From NCBI GenBank assembly GCA_023417935.1, contig JAEZDY010000024.1, positions 456,505 through 520,504 on the forward strand: a stretch of DNA of 64,000 nt, in the 5' to 3' direction. Under the pieces are notes generated by a model. That model had not been told where the DNA came from and ran no database searches. It worked only from the letters and a program-made list of their open reading frames with translations. Source of the DNA: Bacteroidota bacterium (lineage in GTDB: Bacteria; Bacteroidota; Bacteroidia; Bacteroidales; Lentimicrobiaceae). Positions 26,324 through 35,602 of this stretch are shown in pieces. The position numbers and the translations under genes are program-made. Positions within the stretch are counted from its first letter, which is position 1. Every line of letters begins with the position of its first letter.

Positions 26324-27085
26324 ATGGAAACGCACTCACAAAATTTTAAAATCAGGCTAGGACTTTTTATTCTTGGTGGACTGGCTTTATTGGTCATAGC
26401 AATCTTCATCATAGGAAAGCAGCAAAACCTTTTCAATCCTGTATACAAGCTTACCACTGATTTTTATAATGTTAGTGGCTTGCAGGTAGGTAACAGTGTC
26501 AGGTTTTCAGGAATCAATGTAGGTACTGTTGATAACATCAGGATAGTAAATGATTCAACTGTGCGGGTTGATTTACTGATTCAAAAAGATGTTCAAAAAT
26601 TCATCAAAGCCGATAGCGAAGTAGGTATTGGCTCAGAAGGACTGATTGGCGACAGGATTATAATCATTTCTCAAGGCAGCTCTGATTCTCCAATTGCAAA
26701 GGCAAATCAGCGCCTGTATTCAAATGAGCCTGTTGAAACTGATGCTATCATTGAAAGTCTGGAAATTACTGCCTCATACGCTGAAGTAATTGCTAACGAA
26801 ATGGCCGAGATTATGATCAAGATAAATAGCGGACAGGGAGCCTTGGGTCAATTAATACAGGACTCTGCTTTTGCTGTGAACCTAAACCAAACAATGTTAA
26901 ACCTGCGTAAAAGTTCTAAAGGGTTAGAGCAAAATATGGAAGCGGCAAAAGATAATTTCCTTTTGAAAGGTTTCTTCAAAAAGAAAGAAAGAGAAGCTGA
27001 AAGAAAGAGAAAAGCAGCTGAGAAAGCTAGAGAAGAAGAGGAGAAAGCAAAAGAAGAAGCAAAAGAGGAAGAGAAGCCTAAGTAG
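26324..27085 (+). CDS. mlaD: MlaD-like MCE-domain protein with charged C-terminal tail
   Basis: Membrane-anchored MCE protein that forms the periplasmic lipid channel of the Mla transporter. The 253 residues have one N-terminal membrane segment (about 11-27, LGLFILGGLALLVIAIFI), an MCE domain at about 38-120 (FYNVSGLQVGNSVRFSGINVG, GSEGLIGDRII), a helical middle, and a tail of about 40 residues made almost only of Lys, Glu, Arg and Ala. The tail is predicted coiled or disordered and is not part of classic MlaD. It follows mlaF by 2 nt. Confidence 0.93.
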   Translation: METHSQNFKIRLGLFILGGLALLVIAIFIIGKQQNLFNPVYKLTTDFYNVSGLQVGNSVRFSGINVGTVDNIRIVNDSTVRVDLLIQKDVQKFIKADSEVGIGSEGLIGDRIIIISQGSSDSPIAKANQRLYSNEPVETDAIIESLEITASYAEVIANEMAEIMIKINSGQGALGQLIQDSAFAVNLNQTMLNLRKSSKGLEQNMEAAKDNFLLKGFFKKKEREAERKRKAAEKAREEEEKAKEEAKEEEKPK

Positions 27086-27269
27086 GAATTGAGCATCACC
27101 AATGATGTCAAATAAACACAAAAAAATAAAACCAGGTAAGAAATGTAAGTGAAGCTAAAATGAAACCCCAATTATGGGTACTATACTCATTATTCGTAAT
27201 CTATTCTAAATAAGCTCATAAGCAGAAATGTGAATATATTATTTCTATATTAGCGCCAAAATCTTAACT

Positions 27270-28130
27270 ATGCAAAAGTTCTCTACACTCGCGGTAATAC
27301 TTTTACTGATATTAATATTCCAAAGTTGCTACAAGGAAGAAATCTATGAGGAGAATCCATTCCTTATCAAAAAGAGGGTATTGGTTTTTGATACTTTAAA
27401 ACCTTTAAACCCAAGCATTTTTATCGGCGACACGGCAACTATTGAAGCTACAGCTTCAGGTGATTCTCTGAAATTTGAGTGGACTGCTGAAGAAGGCAAC
27501 ATACTTCCAAATGGCAATACAGCTAAATTTACTTCTTCAAACCCAGGCAATTACGCAATATCATGCAAGATTATTGATAATTATGGCAATGTTGAAAGCA
27601 AGCAAGTTTTTTTGCTCGTTGCAACAGAAATGATTTTCTCTGAAATAAGCATTACAGAGCCGCTTGTTCCCATAAACTACACCACAAAAATAGCTGCCAA
27701 AGCTTCGGGTGAGGGCATTGAATACACGTGGAGTGCTCCATCAGGACAAATAACTGCTGTTGGTGATTCAGCGTTTTTTACTGCCGATACTCCGGGTACC
27801 TATAATATAAGTTGTACGGCTACTGATAAGTATGGCATGTCAATAGAAAAACTGATTGGTGTGGAGGTTTCTGATTTATTTGTTTACAAGGCACTTACAG
27901 CATCTCCAATGGAAATTAAGGCAGGCGATTATTCCGAAGTTACAGCCAATGTACTGGGAGGTGAAGATTGCACCTATGCATGGAAAACATACCCACCGGG
28001 CAATATCGTTGGAACAGGACCGAAAGTTTTATTCACCATTTGCCATGCCGATCTTTTTCAGGTGTCATGTATGGTAACTGACAGAAATGGAAACTCAATG
28101 ACTCAATCAGTTTCTATTAAGGTCAACTAA
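27270..28130 (+). CDS. Lipoprotein with Ig/PKD-like domains
   Basis: Lipoprotein of 286 residues; the lipobox is FQSC at about residue 20. The rest is three related blocks of about 80 residues with PKD/Ig-like features: GDTATIEATASGDSLKFEWTA then YAISCKIIDNYGNVESKQ; a second with GEGIEYTWSAPSGQI then YNISCTATDKYG; a third with GGEDCTYAWKTYPPGN then QVSCMVTDRNGNS. Each block has a WxA-like centre and an SCxxxDxxGN end. Likely a cell-surface or periplasmic binding protein. It follows the Mla genes but with a 184-bp gap, so separate transcription is likely; a near-consensus box (TATATTAG) sits at 27247-27254. Confidence 0.75.
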   Translation: MQKFSTLAVILLLILIFQSCYKEEIYEENPFLIKKRVLVFDTLKPLNPSIFIGDTATIEATASGDSLKFEWTAEEGNILPNGNTAKFTSSNPGNYAISCKIIDNYGNVESKQVFLLVATEMIFSEISITEPLVPINYTTKIAAKASGEGIEYTWSAPSGQITAVGDSAFFTADTPGTYNISCTATDKYGMSIEKLIGVEVSDLFVYKALTASPMEIKAGDYSEVTANVLGGEDCTYAWKTYPPGNIVGTGPKVLFTICHADLFQVSCMVTDRNGNSMTQSVSIKVN

Positions 28131-28162
28131 CTTATTCAATTTTTATTTAGTTCAACTTATCA

Positions 28163-29101
28163 ATGAAGCAACTATATCTTATTGCTATCCTGAGTATCAT
28201 GTTTCTTATTCAGGATCTTAATGCCCAATGCTGTTCAATGGGTAATCCACTTGCAGGTTCAACCTATTCAACCGATGCGGTTAAAGGGCAGTTTCAACTA
28301 AACGCCTATTATAAACATGGCTATAATGAAACCTATTTCAGGAAAAACGTGCGTTTAGTTAATTATGGCATTTACAGTCACTCCGGATATGATTTTACCG
28401 GCCTGGCATTGTCATATTCAGTCACCAACAGGCTTACTATTGAACATGAAAACGGTTATTATTTAAAAAAAGAGGTTCGTTACCTTAATCCTGAAATTGA
28501 TGCATTGGTAGTTAATGGATATGGATTATCAAACGGGCTTTTGGGGTTCAGGTACCTAATTTTTGGAGGTAAACCCGGTGCATTCAATATTTCGGCCGGT
28601 GGAGGTGTTAAATACCCGTACTCAACTGAGATGTTCACCTATGAGAATGTTGAACTACCCATTGAATTGCAGCCTTCAACACGTGCATGGGGAGTAATGG
28701 CCCAGATTTTTATGTCGAAGGATATCTCACGCTTTAAGCTAAATATCAGTCACCGTTCTGAATTTAACCAACGAAATAAAGACGAATACTTATATGGTGA
28801 CATGCACACATCTGCTGTGTCAGTATCAGGCAAGATCTTCAAAAACTTTTTTGCCCAATTGGGTGTTCGCAATGAATTTAAGTTAAGCGATAAAACCCCA
28901 ACCAATGCTAAACTTGCTTCTGAAGGCAGCAACATGGTAATAGTTGCTCCCAAAATAGGATACCAACTCCCGGCTGGTTTCCATGTATCCGTTTTTGCTG
29001 ATGTGCCTGCCTATAAGTACTATTTCGGTGAACAGCTCAGCATGCAGTATGCAGTAGGTATAAGTATTGCAAAAAGCTTTAACCTTCTGAAGAAGAGCTA
29101 A
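28163..29101 (+). CDS. Outer-membrane beta-barrel with Cys-Cys mature N-terminus
   Basis: Predicted outer-membrane barrel of 312 residues. After a signal peptide ending LNAQ the mature chain begins CCSMGNPLAG. Alternating strands follow (GQFQLNAYYKHGY, LTIEHENGYYL, NISAGGGVKYPYS, RFKLNISHRSEFNQ, QLPAGFHVSVFADVPAY) and the end is AVGISIAKSF plus a short polar tail. A similar CCS start followed by a glycine-rich barrel occurs in other Bacteroidota proteins I recall as uncharacterised. It is 32 bp after the Ig-like lipoprotein, so the pair probably works together, perhaps with the Cys pair as a metal or redox site. Confidence 0.7.
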   Translation: MKQLYLIAILSIMFLIQDLNAQCCSMGNPLAGSTYSTDAVKGQFQLNAYYKHGYNETYFRKNVRLVNYGIYSHSGYDFTGLALSYSVTNRLTIEHENGYYLKKEVRYLNPEIDALVVNGYGLSNGLLGFRYLIFGGKPGAFNISAGGGVKYPYSTEMFTYENVELPIELQPSTRAWGVMAQIFMSKDISRFKLNISHRSEFNQRNKDEYLYGDMHTSAVSVSGKIFKNFFAQLGVRNEFKLSDKTPTNAKLASEGSNMVIVAPKIGYQLPAGFHVSVFADVPAYKYYFGEQLSMQYAVGISIAKSFNLLKKS

Positions 29102-29280
29102 TACCCCCTGACTTGGTTTTTTCCTGATGCTAAGTCAATTTATTCAGCTTATATAACTTACTGACTTTTCATTCATTGAGGTCGTGAAGGTCTTGAATTT
29201 TTCTTAGAAATTCTGTGATATTCACAGTTACTTTTAAAGCTTTTTAGGATAAATGATATGTCCTGTAAAATCACAGATAG

Positions 29281-30024
29281 ATGAGAAGTCTCTATAAGCA
29301 GTTTCTATGTTTAGTTGCTATATTGTTGGTAGCAGTGTTCTCATCCTGTGAAAAAGAAAATCCTGATGCTGAATCATCCAAACTCATACTTAAGTCACAG
29401 GAAATCACTGCACTTTATTATGAAGAACCAGAGGGGAGGTCAGATCATCATGAAATTGTACCATTCAAGATTTATGTAAAAGGTGGCACACCCGATCGCC
29501 TTAAGGGTGATTATATTTTTAAAGTCGCTAACGGCTCAGTATTGCCTGAAGGAATGCAGCTTGATACACTCACTGGTGTTATCAGTAGCAATGGCCAAAA
29601 AATCAAAACAAAACAGGAAACAATAGAATTTGAAATAGAAGTGACTGATGGTGTCAGGAGCACCACAAATAAATTTTTACTTAGATCAAAAACTATTAAA
29701 AGGGGAAGTAAGAAACCATTTCCGGTTTTACAATTCAGTTCCCCTGAAACGCGTTTGGTATTGTATAAAAAGAATAGCTTCTACGGCGTGTCACTCACCA
29801 TGTTAGGCGGTACCCCACCTTATTACTTCGAACTTATTGATGGTTCTTCACTTCCGGGTGAATTAACACTTAATTCTTCAAATGGCGTCATCTCAGGTAG
29901 CATCAGTGATATCCCATCCGGTAGTTATAAATTCCATGTGCAATGCATTGATTCCAACGGAAAAAAGGCTGTTAGTCTTTGCACGTCCCAGGATTACGAG
30001 GAGTTTATTTTAATTGTGCGATAG
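29281..30024 (+). CDS. Lipoprotein with putative-Ig (He_PIG-like) domains
   Basis: Lipoprotein of 247 residues with signal peptide and lipobox FSSC at about residue 22. Two repeats of a cadherin-like putative-Ig fold are visible: one contains GSVLPEGMQLDTLTGVISSNGQ, the other GGTPPYYFELIDGSSLPGELTLNSSNGVISGS. These are the G-x-LP-x-G-x-x-L-x-x-x-x-G-x-I-x-G pattern of He_PIG domains found in extracellular proteins. No catalytic motif. It lies 179 bp after the barrel gene; co-function with it is only a guess. Confidence 0.75.
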   Translation: MRSLYKQFLCLVAILLVAVFSSCEKENPDAESSKLILKSQEITALYYEEPEGRSDHHEIVPFKIYVKGGTPDRLKGDYIFKVANGSVLPEGMQLDTLTGVISSNGQKIKTKQETIEFEIEVTDGVRSTTNKFLLRSKTIKRGSKKPFPVLQFSSPETRLVLYKKNSFYGVSLTMLGGTPPYYFELIDGSSLPGELTLNSSNGVISGSISDIPSGSYKFHVQCIDSNGKKAVSLCTSQDYEEFILIVR

Positions 30025-30126
30025 ATACTGGCATTCAGCACTCACCTCCCCCGCATCATGTATCAGGAAGGTAAGGGACTTTTGCTGGATTCTGAGAGAG
30101 GGGCTGAAAAATCCAAAAATTATATG

Positions 30127-30134
30127 TACTTTTG
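30127..30134 (+). promoter_or_regulatory. -7 box (TACTTTTG) for the ABC-F gene
   Basis: TACTTTTG matches TAnnTTTG 50 nt before the ABC-F ATG. Transcription would begin just before the hairpin at 30138. Confidence 0.5.
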
Positions 30135-30137
30135 CAG

Positions 30138-30153
30138 CCCTTTTCAGAAAGGG
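30138..30153 (+). promoter_or_regulatory. Hairpin at the 5' end of the ABC-F leader
   Basis: CCCTTT-TCAG-AAAGGG, a perfect six-base stem with a tetraloop at the predicted 5' end of the transcript. It could protect the mRNA end. There is no T-run, so it is not a terminator. Confidence 0.4.
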
Positions 30154-30184
30154 TCAAATCAGTATTTAAATAGCAGATAATTAA

Positions 30185-31795
30185 ATGATTACAGTCTCTA
30201 ACCTGGGTATTCAGTTCGGTAAGCGGATTTTATTTCAGGATGTCAATATCAACTTCACACCCGGCAATTGTTACGGTATTATTGGTGCCAATGGTGCAGG
30301 CAAATCAACGTTTCTTAAAATGCTGTCGGGTGAAGTTGAAAACACCAAAGGCACTGTTAGCCTCGGCTCTGGTGAACGTCTTTCTGTACTTAAACAGAAC
30401 CACTCAGAGTTTGATGAACACACAGTATTGTCAACCGTACTTATGGGGCATTCACTTCTCTGGAAAGTAATGGAAGAGAAAGATGCTCTTTACTCTAAAT
30501 CTGACTTTACTGAAGATGATGGCCATAAAGCATCAGAGCTTGAGGAGAAATTTGCTGAGATGGATGGGTGGAATGCTGAAAGCAATGCCGCCAGTTTACT
30601 AAGCGGGTTAGGGATAAAAGAGGAAATGCATAATGAACTTATGCGTAACCTCGATGGTAAGGATAAAGTAAAAGTTCTTCTTGCCCAGGCGTTGTTTGGA
30701 AAGCCTGACAACTTATTGCTTGATGAGCCAACCAATGACCTTGATTTCGATACCGTTTCATGGCTTGAAGGTTATCTTGCCAATTTTGAGAACACTGTGC
30801 TCGTAGTATCTCACGACAGGCATTTCCTTGATTCAATCTGTACACATATAGTTGATATTGATTTTAATAAAATTCAGCTTTATCCAGGCAATTATACGTT
30901 TTGGTATGAGTCGAGCCAATTGGCTTTAAGGCAGCTTCAAACTCAGAACAAGAAGGCAGAAGAGAGAAAAAAAGAATTGCAGGATTTTATCAGGCGGTTT
31001 AGTGCCAATGCTTCAAAATCAAAGCAAACCACAAGCAGGAAGAAGATGATTGAAAAACTCAACATTGAGGAGATCAAGCCTTCTACCCGTAAGTACCCGG
31101 GCATTATCTTCACACCCGAGCGCGAACCCGGTAATAACATTCTGGAAGTGAAAAACCTCACTAAAACAGTGAACGGCGTTACGCTCTTCAAAAATCTATC
31201 CTTTACTGTACAAAAAAACGATAAGATCGTTTTCCTTTCAAGGGATACCCGTGCAATGACTTACTTGTTTGAAATACTAAAGGGACATGAAGAGGCTGAC
31301 GGTGGCACATTTACATGGGGTCAAACAATATTAAAAGCCTATCTCCCACTGGAGTACGAAGAACTCTTCAAATCAGATATCACGCTCGTCGACTGGCTTG
31401 GTCAGTTTTCTACTGATACTACAGAACTCTACCTCAGAGGCTTTCTCGGAAAGATGCTCTTTTCAGGAGAGGAAATATACAAGAAAGCGAATGTATTATC
31501 AGGGGGTGAAAAAGTAAGATGTATGATTGCCCGTATGATGATACGCAATGCAAACGTGATGATGCTTGATACACCTACAAACCATCTTGACCTTGAGTCT
31601 ATACAAGCCTTTAATAATACACTTATTAAATTCAAAGGAAATATCCTCATGTCATCCCATGACCATGAATTCATTCAAACCATCTGTAACCGGGTCATTG
31701 AAATGGGGCCCAAAGGTATGATCGATAAGTTAATGGAGTTTGACGATTACCTATCTGACGACAAACTCAGAGAGCAAAGAAGCAAATTATATTAA
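30185..31795 (+). CDS. ABC-F family ATPase with one degenerate ATP site
   Basis: Soluble two-domain ABC-F protein (536 residues), a class of ribosome-associated ATPases that act on the E site or rescue stalled or drug-bound ribosomes. The first ATPase domain has Walker A GANGAGKST and Walker B LLLDEPTNDLD, but its signature is LDGKDKVKV instead of LSGGQ. A linker rich in Lys, Glu and Arg follows. The second domain has a normal signature LSGGEKVRC, but the Walker A position reads LSRDTRAMTY (no Gly-Lys-Ser/Thr) and Walker B is MLDTPTNHLD (Glu to Thr). So one composite site is intact and the other lacks all three elements. It resembles YbiT-like members of this phylum. Confidence 0.93.
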   Translation: MITVSNLGIQFGKRILFQDVNINFTPGNCYGIIGANGAGKSTFLKMLSGEVENTKGTVSLGSGERLSVLKQNHSEFDEHTVLSTVLMGHSLLWKVMEEKDALYSKSDFTEDDGHKASELEEKFAEMDGWNAESNAASLLSGLGIKEEMHNELMRNLDGKDKVKVLLAQALFGKPDNLLLDEPTNDLDFDTVSWLEGYLANFENTVLVVSHDRHFLDSICTHIVDIDFNKIQLYPGNYTFWYESSQLALRQLQTQNKKAEERKKELQDFIRRFSANASKSKQTTSRKKMIEKLNIEEIKPSTRKYPGIIFTPEREPGNNILEVKNLTKTVNGVTLFKNLSFTVQKNDKIVFLSRDTRAMTYLFEILKGHEEADGGTFTWGQTILKAYLPLEYEELFKSDITLVDWLGQFSTDTTELYLRGFLGKMLFSGEEIYKKANVLSGGEKVRCMIARMMIRNANVMMLDTPTNHLDLESIQAFNNTLIKFKGNILMSSHDHEFIQTICNRVIEMGPKGMIDKLMEFDDYLSDDKLREQRSKLY

Positions 31796-31918
31796 ATACA
31801 GCTCTTCTTTAGCTACCTGCGGGTTAGGTAAGGTTCAAACAACATATTTATGTGATCACGAAAAGATAATTCTTAAATTATTGAAAATTAATGCTTACCT
31901 TGCACGAAAATAGAAAAG

Positions 31919-32107
31919 GTGAGAAAAAATAAAAGTGATTTGGGAGTTAACGGTAAGAATACTCATAACGTTATTGATACATCCTGTGGATCCCTTAGAG
32001 GCAAATTCCCCGTAGTACTCGACGGAGGTAAAACTACAATCTATATTTCCGACAAAAGCAGAGAAGCTGAAATCATCGAAAGATATAATTCAAGGACAAG
32101 AAGGTAG
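31919..32107 (+). CDS. Small hypothetical protein, 62 residues
   Basis: Small basic protein read from a GTG start. Residues 24-62 look like real protein (SLRGKFPVVLDGG, TTIYISDKSREAEIIERYNS), with alternating strands and a helix, and it lies alone between the ABC-F gene and the DUF6064 gene. A near -7 box (TACCTTGC, 31896-31903) precedes it. I do not recognise a family. It could also be a chance frame. Confidence 0.4.
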   Translation: MRKNKSDLGVNGKNTHNVIDTSCGSLRGKFPVVLDGGKTTIYISDKSREAEIIERYNSRTRR

Positions 32108-32201
32108 AATCTGCTGAAAAAAATGTTGTTCAGCAAATGCCGACGCATAAAGTTAGGTAAGGATAGTCAGGATATCCTTATTACAATATCGTAAGAATCG
32201 A

Positions 32202-32879
32202 TTAGTATGAGTTGTCAGGTGACACCCGGGGGTGTTGTCCGGCAATTTCTGCTTTGTTTTTAAAAAACAACAGCAAGGCTACAACTATGGCTGATATGAT
32301 CAGCATATAATCCTGATAAATTCCAAAATTAGTCACGGCTCCGAGACTGATAATTGCCCAAATAAAAGGTATTATCATTGAATACCATCTAATCATTGTA
32401 GTTGCAAGTGCAAAAAAGCCAAATGTAATTATTACTGTCGGGAAAGGTAAGCCTGCTGAAATAATATGAGGTACTGATCTTTCAATGAGCCATCCTATTA
32501 AAGGATAGATCAATAAGCCAAAAATAACCAGGAAAGCACCAATTCCACCACTAAAGTTGATGTTAAAACTGAATGCCAGACGTTTGAATGCAAATGTATC
32601 AAGCAGCAGGAGTATGCCCTGGATGATAAAAATCATCCCGAACACCATTGCAGCCTGATTTATAGGGCTGAAATATATAATCTGGTATACAATTCCCGCC
32701 CACAACCAGATAAAACCGAGAAATGCTCCTATAAATTTATCCTTCAGCCTATGCTTATATTTTAGGAGGAGCAATGCAATAAATCCTAGGGCAAGAATCA
32801 CTATTTGCATTGGAAAAACTTCTGTGTTGTATGCTTCGAACACAGAAAAAAACTGTTCTTGGGAGAATGGCGTTTTCAT
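32202..32879 (-). CDS. DUF6064-family membrane protein
   Basis: Integral membrane protein of 225 residues with seven or so hydrophobic helices. The start FSQEQFFSVFEAYNTEVFPMQI and the internal FSPINQAAMVFGMIFIIQGILLL fit the DUF6064 family, whose function is unknown. Single gene on the minus strand, convergent with the small ORF and divergent from carbonic anhydrase. Confidence 0.85.
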   Translation of the reverse strand: MKTPFSQEQFFSVFEAYNTEVFPMQIVILALGFIALLLLKYKHRLKDKFIGAFLGFIWLWAGIVYQIIYFSPINQAAMVFGMIFIIQGILLLLDTFAFKRLAFSFNINFSGGIGAFLVIFGLLIYPLIGWLIERSVPHIISAGLPFPTVIITFGFFALATTMIRWYSMIIPFIWAIISLGAVTNFGIYQDYMLIISAIVVALLLFFKNKAEIAGQHPRVSPDNSY

Positions 32880-33268
32880 GATTCAAAGGTTTTTTGAGAT
32901 TATATAGTGTAAAGTTAAGAATAAAGATGCATTGGCTGTGAATTGATTATCTACAATCATTGAATGATGCATCTTAAAGTGCTGAAAGCCTTTAATTTTA
33001 AGAATTCCCGATAGAGAAGAGTATGATATTTATTTTATTCAACATAATATTGACCAAGTATCAAGCTAATTTCAACCTTGTATATTATACTTACTTTAAT
33101 AAAGGTATAATAATGTTCCTATAAGGTTGTAATAAAGTTGAAGTTATTGGATCAACAATCGAATTGCATTGCTTTTTCAGAACTTCCTACCAGATATCTT
33201 TCATATCATTACAGGATGAAGAATTATTTATTTATCTTTATTTTCCAAAACCCAACTGATCGCAAAAA
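32880..33268. other. AT-rich divergent spacer with a hairpin
   Basis: No gene. An inverted repeat AAGATGCAT ... ATGCATCTT (32924-32932 with 32967-32975) encloses a smaller TGATT/AATCA stem, giving a two-tier hairpin between the DUF6064 and carbonic anhydrase genes. The rest (33000-33140) is very AT-rich and probably contains the carbonic anhydrase promoter, but no clear TAnnTTTG box is visible. Confidence 0.45.
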
Positions 33269-33895
33269 ATGGAAATCAATCGCATATTTACCAATAACCA
33301 GTCGTGGATCGACCAGAAAATTAAGTCTGATCCACAATATTTTGAGAAGTTATCTAAAGGTCAATATCCTGATATCCTTTATATTGGATGTTCCGATAGC
33401 AGGGTAAGTGCTGAGGAACTTATGGGGGTGAGCCCGGGTGATGTATTTGTTTTGCGAAATATTGCCAATGTTATTCCTAATTCTGATATTGGATCGCAAT
33501 CGGTGATCAGTTATGCTGTTTCCTACCTAAAGGTAAAACATGTGGTTGTGTGTGGTCATTACAATTGTGGAGGTATTAAGGCAGCAATGGAATCAGCTGA
33601 TATGGGCATCTTGAATTCATGGCTTAGGAATATAAGGGATGTTTATCGCCTTCATAGGGCTGAACTTGATGTAATAACTGATGAAGAAGAGCGCTACAGA
33701 AGGCTTGTTGAACTTAATGTTCAGGAACAGTGTGTGAATGTGCTAAAAACAGCCGATGTTCAAAGGGCTAACAAGGAGAGGAATTTAAGTGTGCATGGAT
33801 GGGTTTTTGATTTGAAAACAGGCGAATTGAGGGATCTCAAAATAGATTTTAACAGTATTTTGAGTGATATAAAGAAGATTTATAAAATTGTTTAG
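33269..33895 (+). CDS. Beta-class carbonic anhydrase
   Basis: Zinc enzyme that interconverts CO2 and bicarbonate. The 208 residues show zinc ligands and the Asp/Arg dyad in GCSDSRVSAEE, followed by His and Cys in VCGHYNCGGIKAAM. The GDVFVLRNIANVI stretch and the end VHGWVFDLKTGEL are also typical. Length is normal. It starts at an ATG inside an overlapping upstream frame that is not a gene. It probably supplies bicarbonate for carboxylations and pH balance. Confidence 0.95.
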   Translation: MEINRIFTNNQSWIDQKIKSDPQYFEKLSKGQYPDILYIGCSDSRVSAEELMGVSPGDVFVLRNIANVIPNSDIGSQSVISYAVSYLKVKHVVVCGHYNCGGIKAAMESADMGILNSWLRNIRDVYRLHRAELDVITDEEERYRRLVELNVQEQCVNVLKTADVQRANKERNLSVHGWVFDLKTGELRDLKIDFNSILSDIKKIYKIV

Positions 33896-34040
33896 GGCGA
33901 GTGTGAATTGGATTTTTATATTGTTTATGGCGAGTGGTACATGGATTTCTATCTTGACACTTTCAAATTATGTGTATTTTTACCCGTTGTTAGGTCGTTT
34001 GATAGTAATTTAACTAATAATCAGTCTAAACTCTACGTTA

Positions 34041-35594
34041 ATGCCCATACTAGGTTCAATTATCAAAGGAGCTATTGGATTCCCAAGCAAGATTCCACTT
34101 GAGAAAATCATTAAACATAGTCCTGTAAAGCAGCAGGAAATTACGCTCAGGAAGCTGATTAGTAAAGCTCAGTACACATCCATTGGTGAAGCGTATGATT
34201 TTGGAGATATGCTTAAGGAGAAGAATCTTATCAATAGGTTCAAAGCTACAGTGCCAATTAATGATTATAATTCCATTCATCGGAAATGGTGGTACCGGAC
34301 TCTTCATGGCGAGTCATATGTTGCATGGCCGGGTAAGGTAAAATATTTTGCTTTAAGCTCTGGCACCAGTGAGGCTACCAGTAAATATATACCGGTTACG
34401 GCTGATATGCTTAAAGCTATCAAAAAGACAAGTATAAGGCAGATCTTTTCATTGGCAAAATATGATTTTCCGCCTGAGTTTTATGAGAAGGGAATTCTTA
34501 TGCTTGGTGGTAGCACCCATCTATTATTTAATGGAACATATTATGAAGGTGACCTGTCAGGCATTACCGCAGGAAATATTCCTTTCTGGTTTCAGCACTT
34601 CTATAAACCAGGTAAGCGAATATCAAAAGAGCGCGACTGGACTACCAAACTGGATGAAATTGTAAGAAATGCCAGAAACTGGGATATCGGCGTAATTGTT
34701 GGAGTGCCTGCATGGTTACAGATACTGATGGAGCGTATTATTGCATACTATAAAGTGAATACTATCCATGATATCTGGCCAAACCTTTCTATTTATGTTC
34801 ACGGAGGTGTATCATTTGCGCCATATCAAAAGACATTTGAAAAACTACTGGCCAAGCCAATAACCTATATTGAAACATACCTCGCCTCTGAAGGCTTTAT
34901 TGCATATCAAAGTCGTCCAAAAGCAGCAGGTATGCAACTTGTATTGGATAATGGGCTTTTCTTTGAGTTTATTCCATTCAATAGCAATAACTTTGATAAT
35001 GAAGGCAATGTAAAGGATGATGCTACTACCATTACAATAGGCGAAGTTGAGGAAGGAAAAGAATATGCACTTTTATTGTCATCCTGTGCAGGCGCCTGGC
35101 GTTACCTCATTGGTGATACCATTAAATTCACCTCCAAAGAAAGATCAGAAATTATCATTACGGGTAGAACAAGGCATTTCCTCAATCTGTGCGGCGAGCA
35201 TCTTTCACAGGATAATATGAATCGCGCTATCCAAATGCTTGAAGAACAGCATAATGTTGCAGTACCAGAATTTACTGTTGCAGGTATTGAACATGGAACA
35301 ATGTTTGCCCATAAGTGGTATCTTGGTATTCCCGGCGACTATAAGGCATATGATCCTATAGTTCTCAAAGAGCAGCTTGATAACAACCTGAAAGCCCTGA
35401 ATGACGATTACCGTGTTGAAAGAATCGCAGCCATTCGGGAAGTCATTGTTGAGGCATTGCCACTTGACTTATTTTACAACTATATGAAAATTCTTGGCAA
35501 AGAGGGTGGCCAGAACAAATTTCCGAGGGTTGTTAAAAAGGAACAACACAAACGATGGGAAGAATACCTTGATGATAATTTCAGGAATAAGTAA
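34041..35594 (+). CDS. GH3-family acyl-acid-amido synthetase-like protein
   Basis: Homologue of plant GH3 proteins, which adenylate a carboxylic acid and join it to an amino acid. The 517 residues include the ATP motif SSGTSEATSKYIPVT at about residue 100, YIETYLASEGFIAYQ in the middle, the SCAGAWRYLIGDTIKF motif and the C-terminal lid ending with EILGKEGGQNKFPRV-type residues. Bacterial members occur in many Bacteroidota; their substrates are unknown. It is followed after 8 nt by a LysE-family exporter, which suggests conjugation and export of an acyl-amino acid, but that is inference. Confidence 0.88.
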   Translation: MPILGSIIKGAIGFPSKIPLEKIIKHSPVKQQEITLRKLISKAQYTSIGEAYDFGDMLKEKNLINRFKATVPINDYNSIHRKWWYRTLHGESYVAWPGKVKYFALSSGTSEATSKYIPVTADMLKAIKKTSIRQIFSLAKYDFPPEFYEKGILMLGGSTHLLFNGTYYEGDLSGITAGNIPFWFQHFYKPGKRISKERDWTTKLDEIVRNARNWDIGVIVGVPAWLQILMERIIAYYKVNTIHDIWPNLSIYVHGGVSFAPYQKTFEKLLAKPITYIETYLASEGFIAYQSRPKAAGMQLVLDNGLFFEFIPFNSNNFDNEGNVKDDATTITIGEVEEGKEYALLLSSCAGAWRYLIGDTIKFTSKERSEIIITGRTRHFLNLCGEHLSQDNMNRAIQMLEEQHNVAVPEFTVAGIEHGTMFAHKWYLGIPGDYKAYDPIVLKEQLDNNLKALNDDYRVERIAAIREVIVEALPLDLFYNYMKILGKEGGQNKFPRVVKKEQHKRWEEYLDDNFRNK

Positions 35595-35602
35595 GCTACT
35601 TT

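Noticed and set aside
26324..27085. Frameshifted or truncated MlaD because of the Lys/Glu/Ala tail
   Set aside because: The MCE domain is whole and the tail is in frame with a normal stop; charged tails occur in this family.
33138..33407. 89-residue frame overlapping the carbonic anhydrase start
   Set aside because: Overlaps the real gene in another frame and has no recognisable product.
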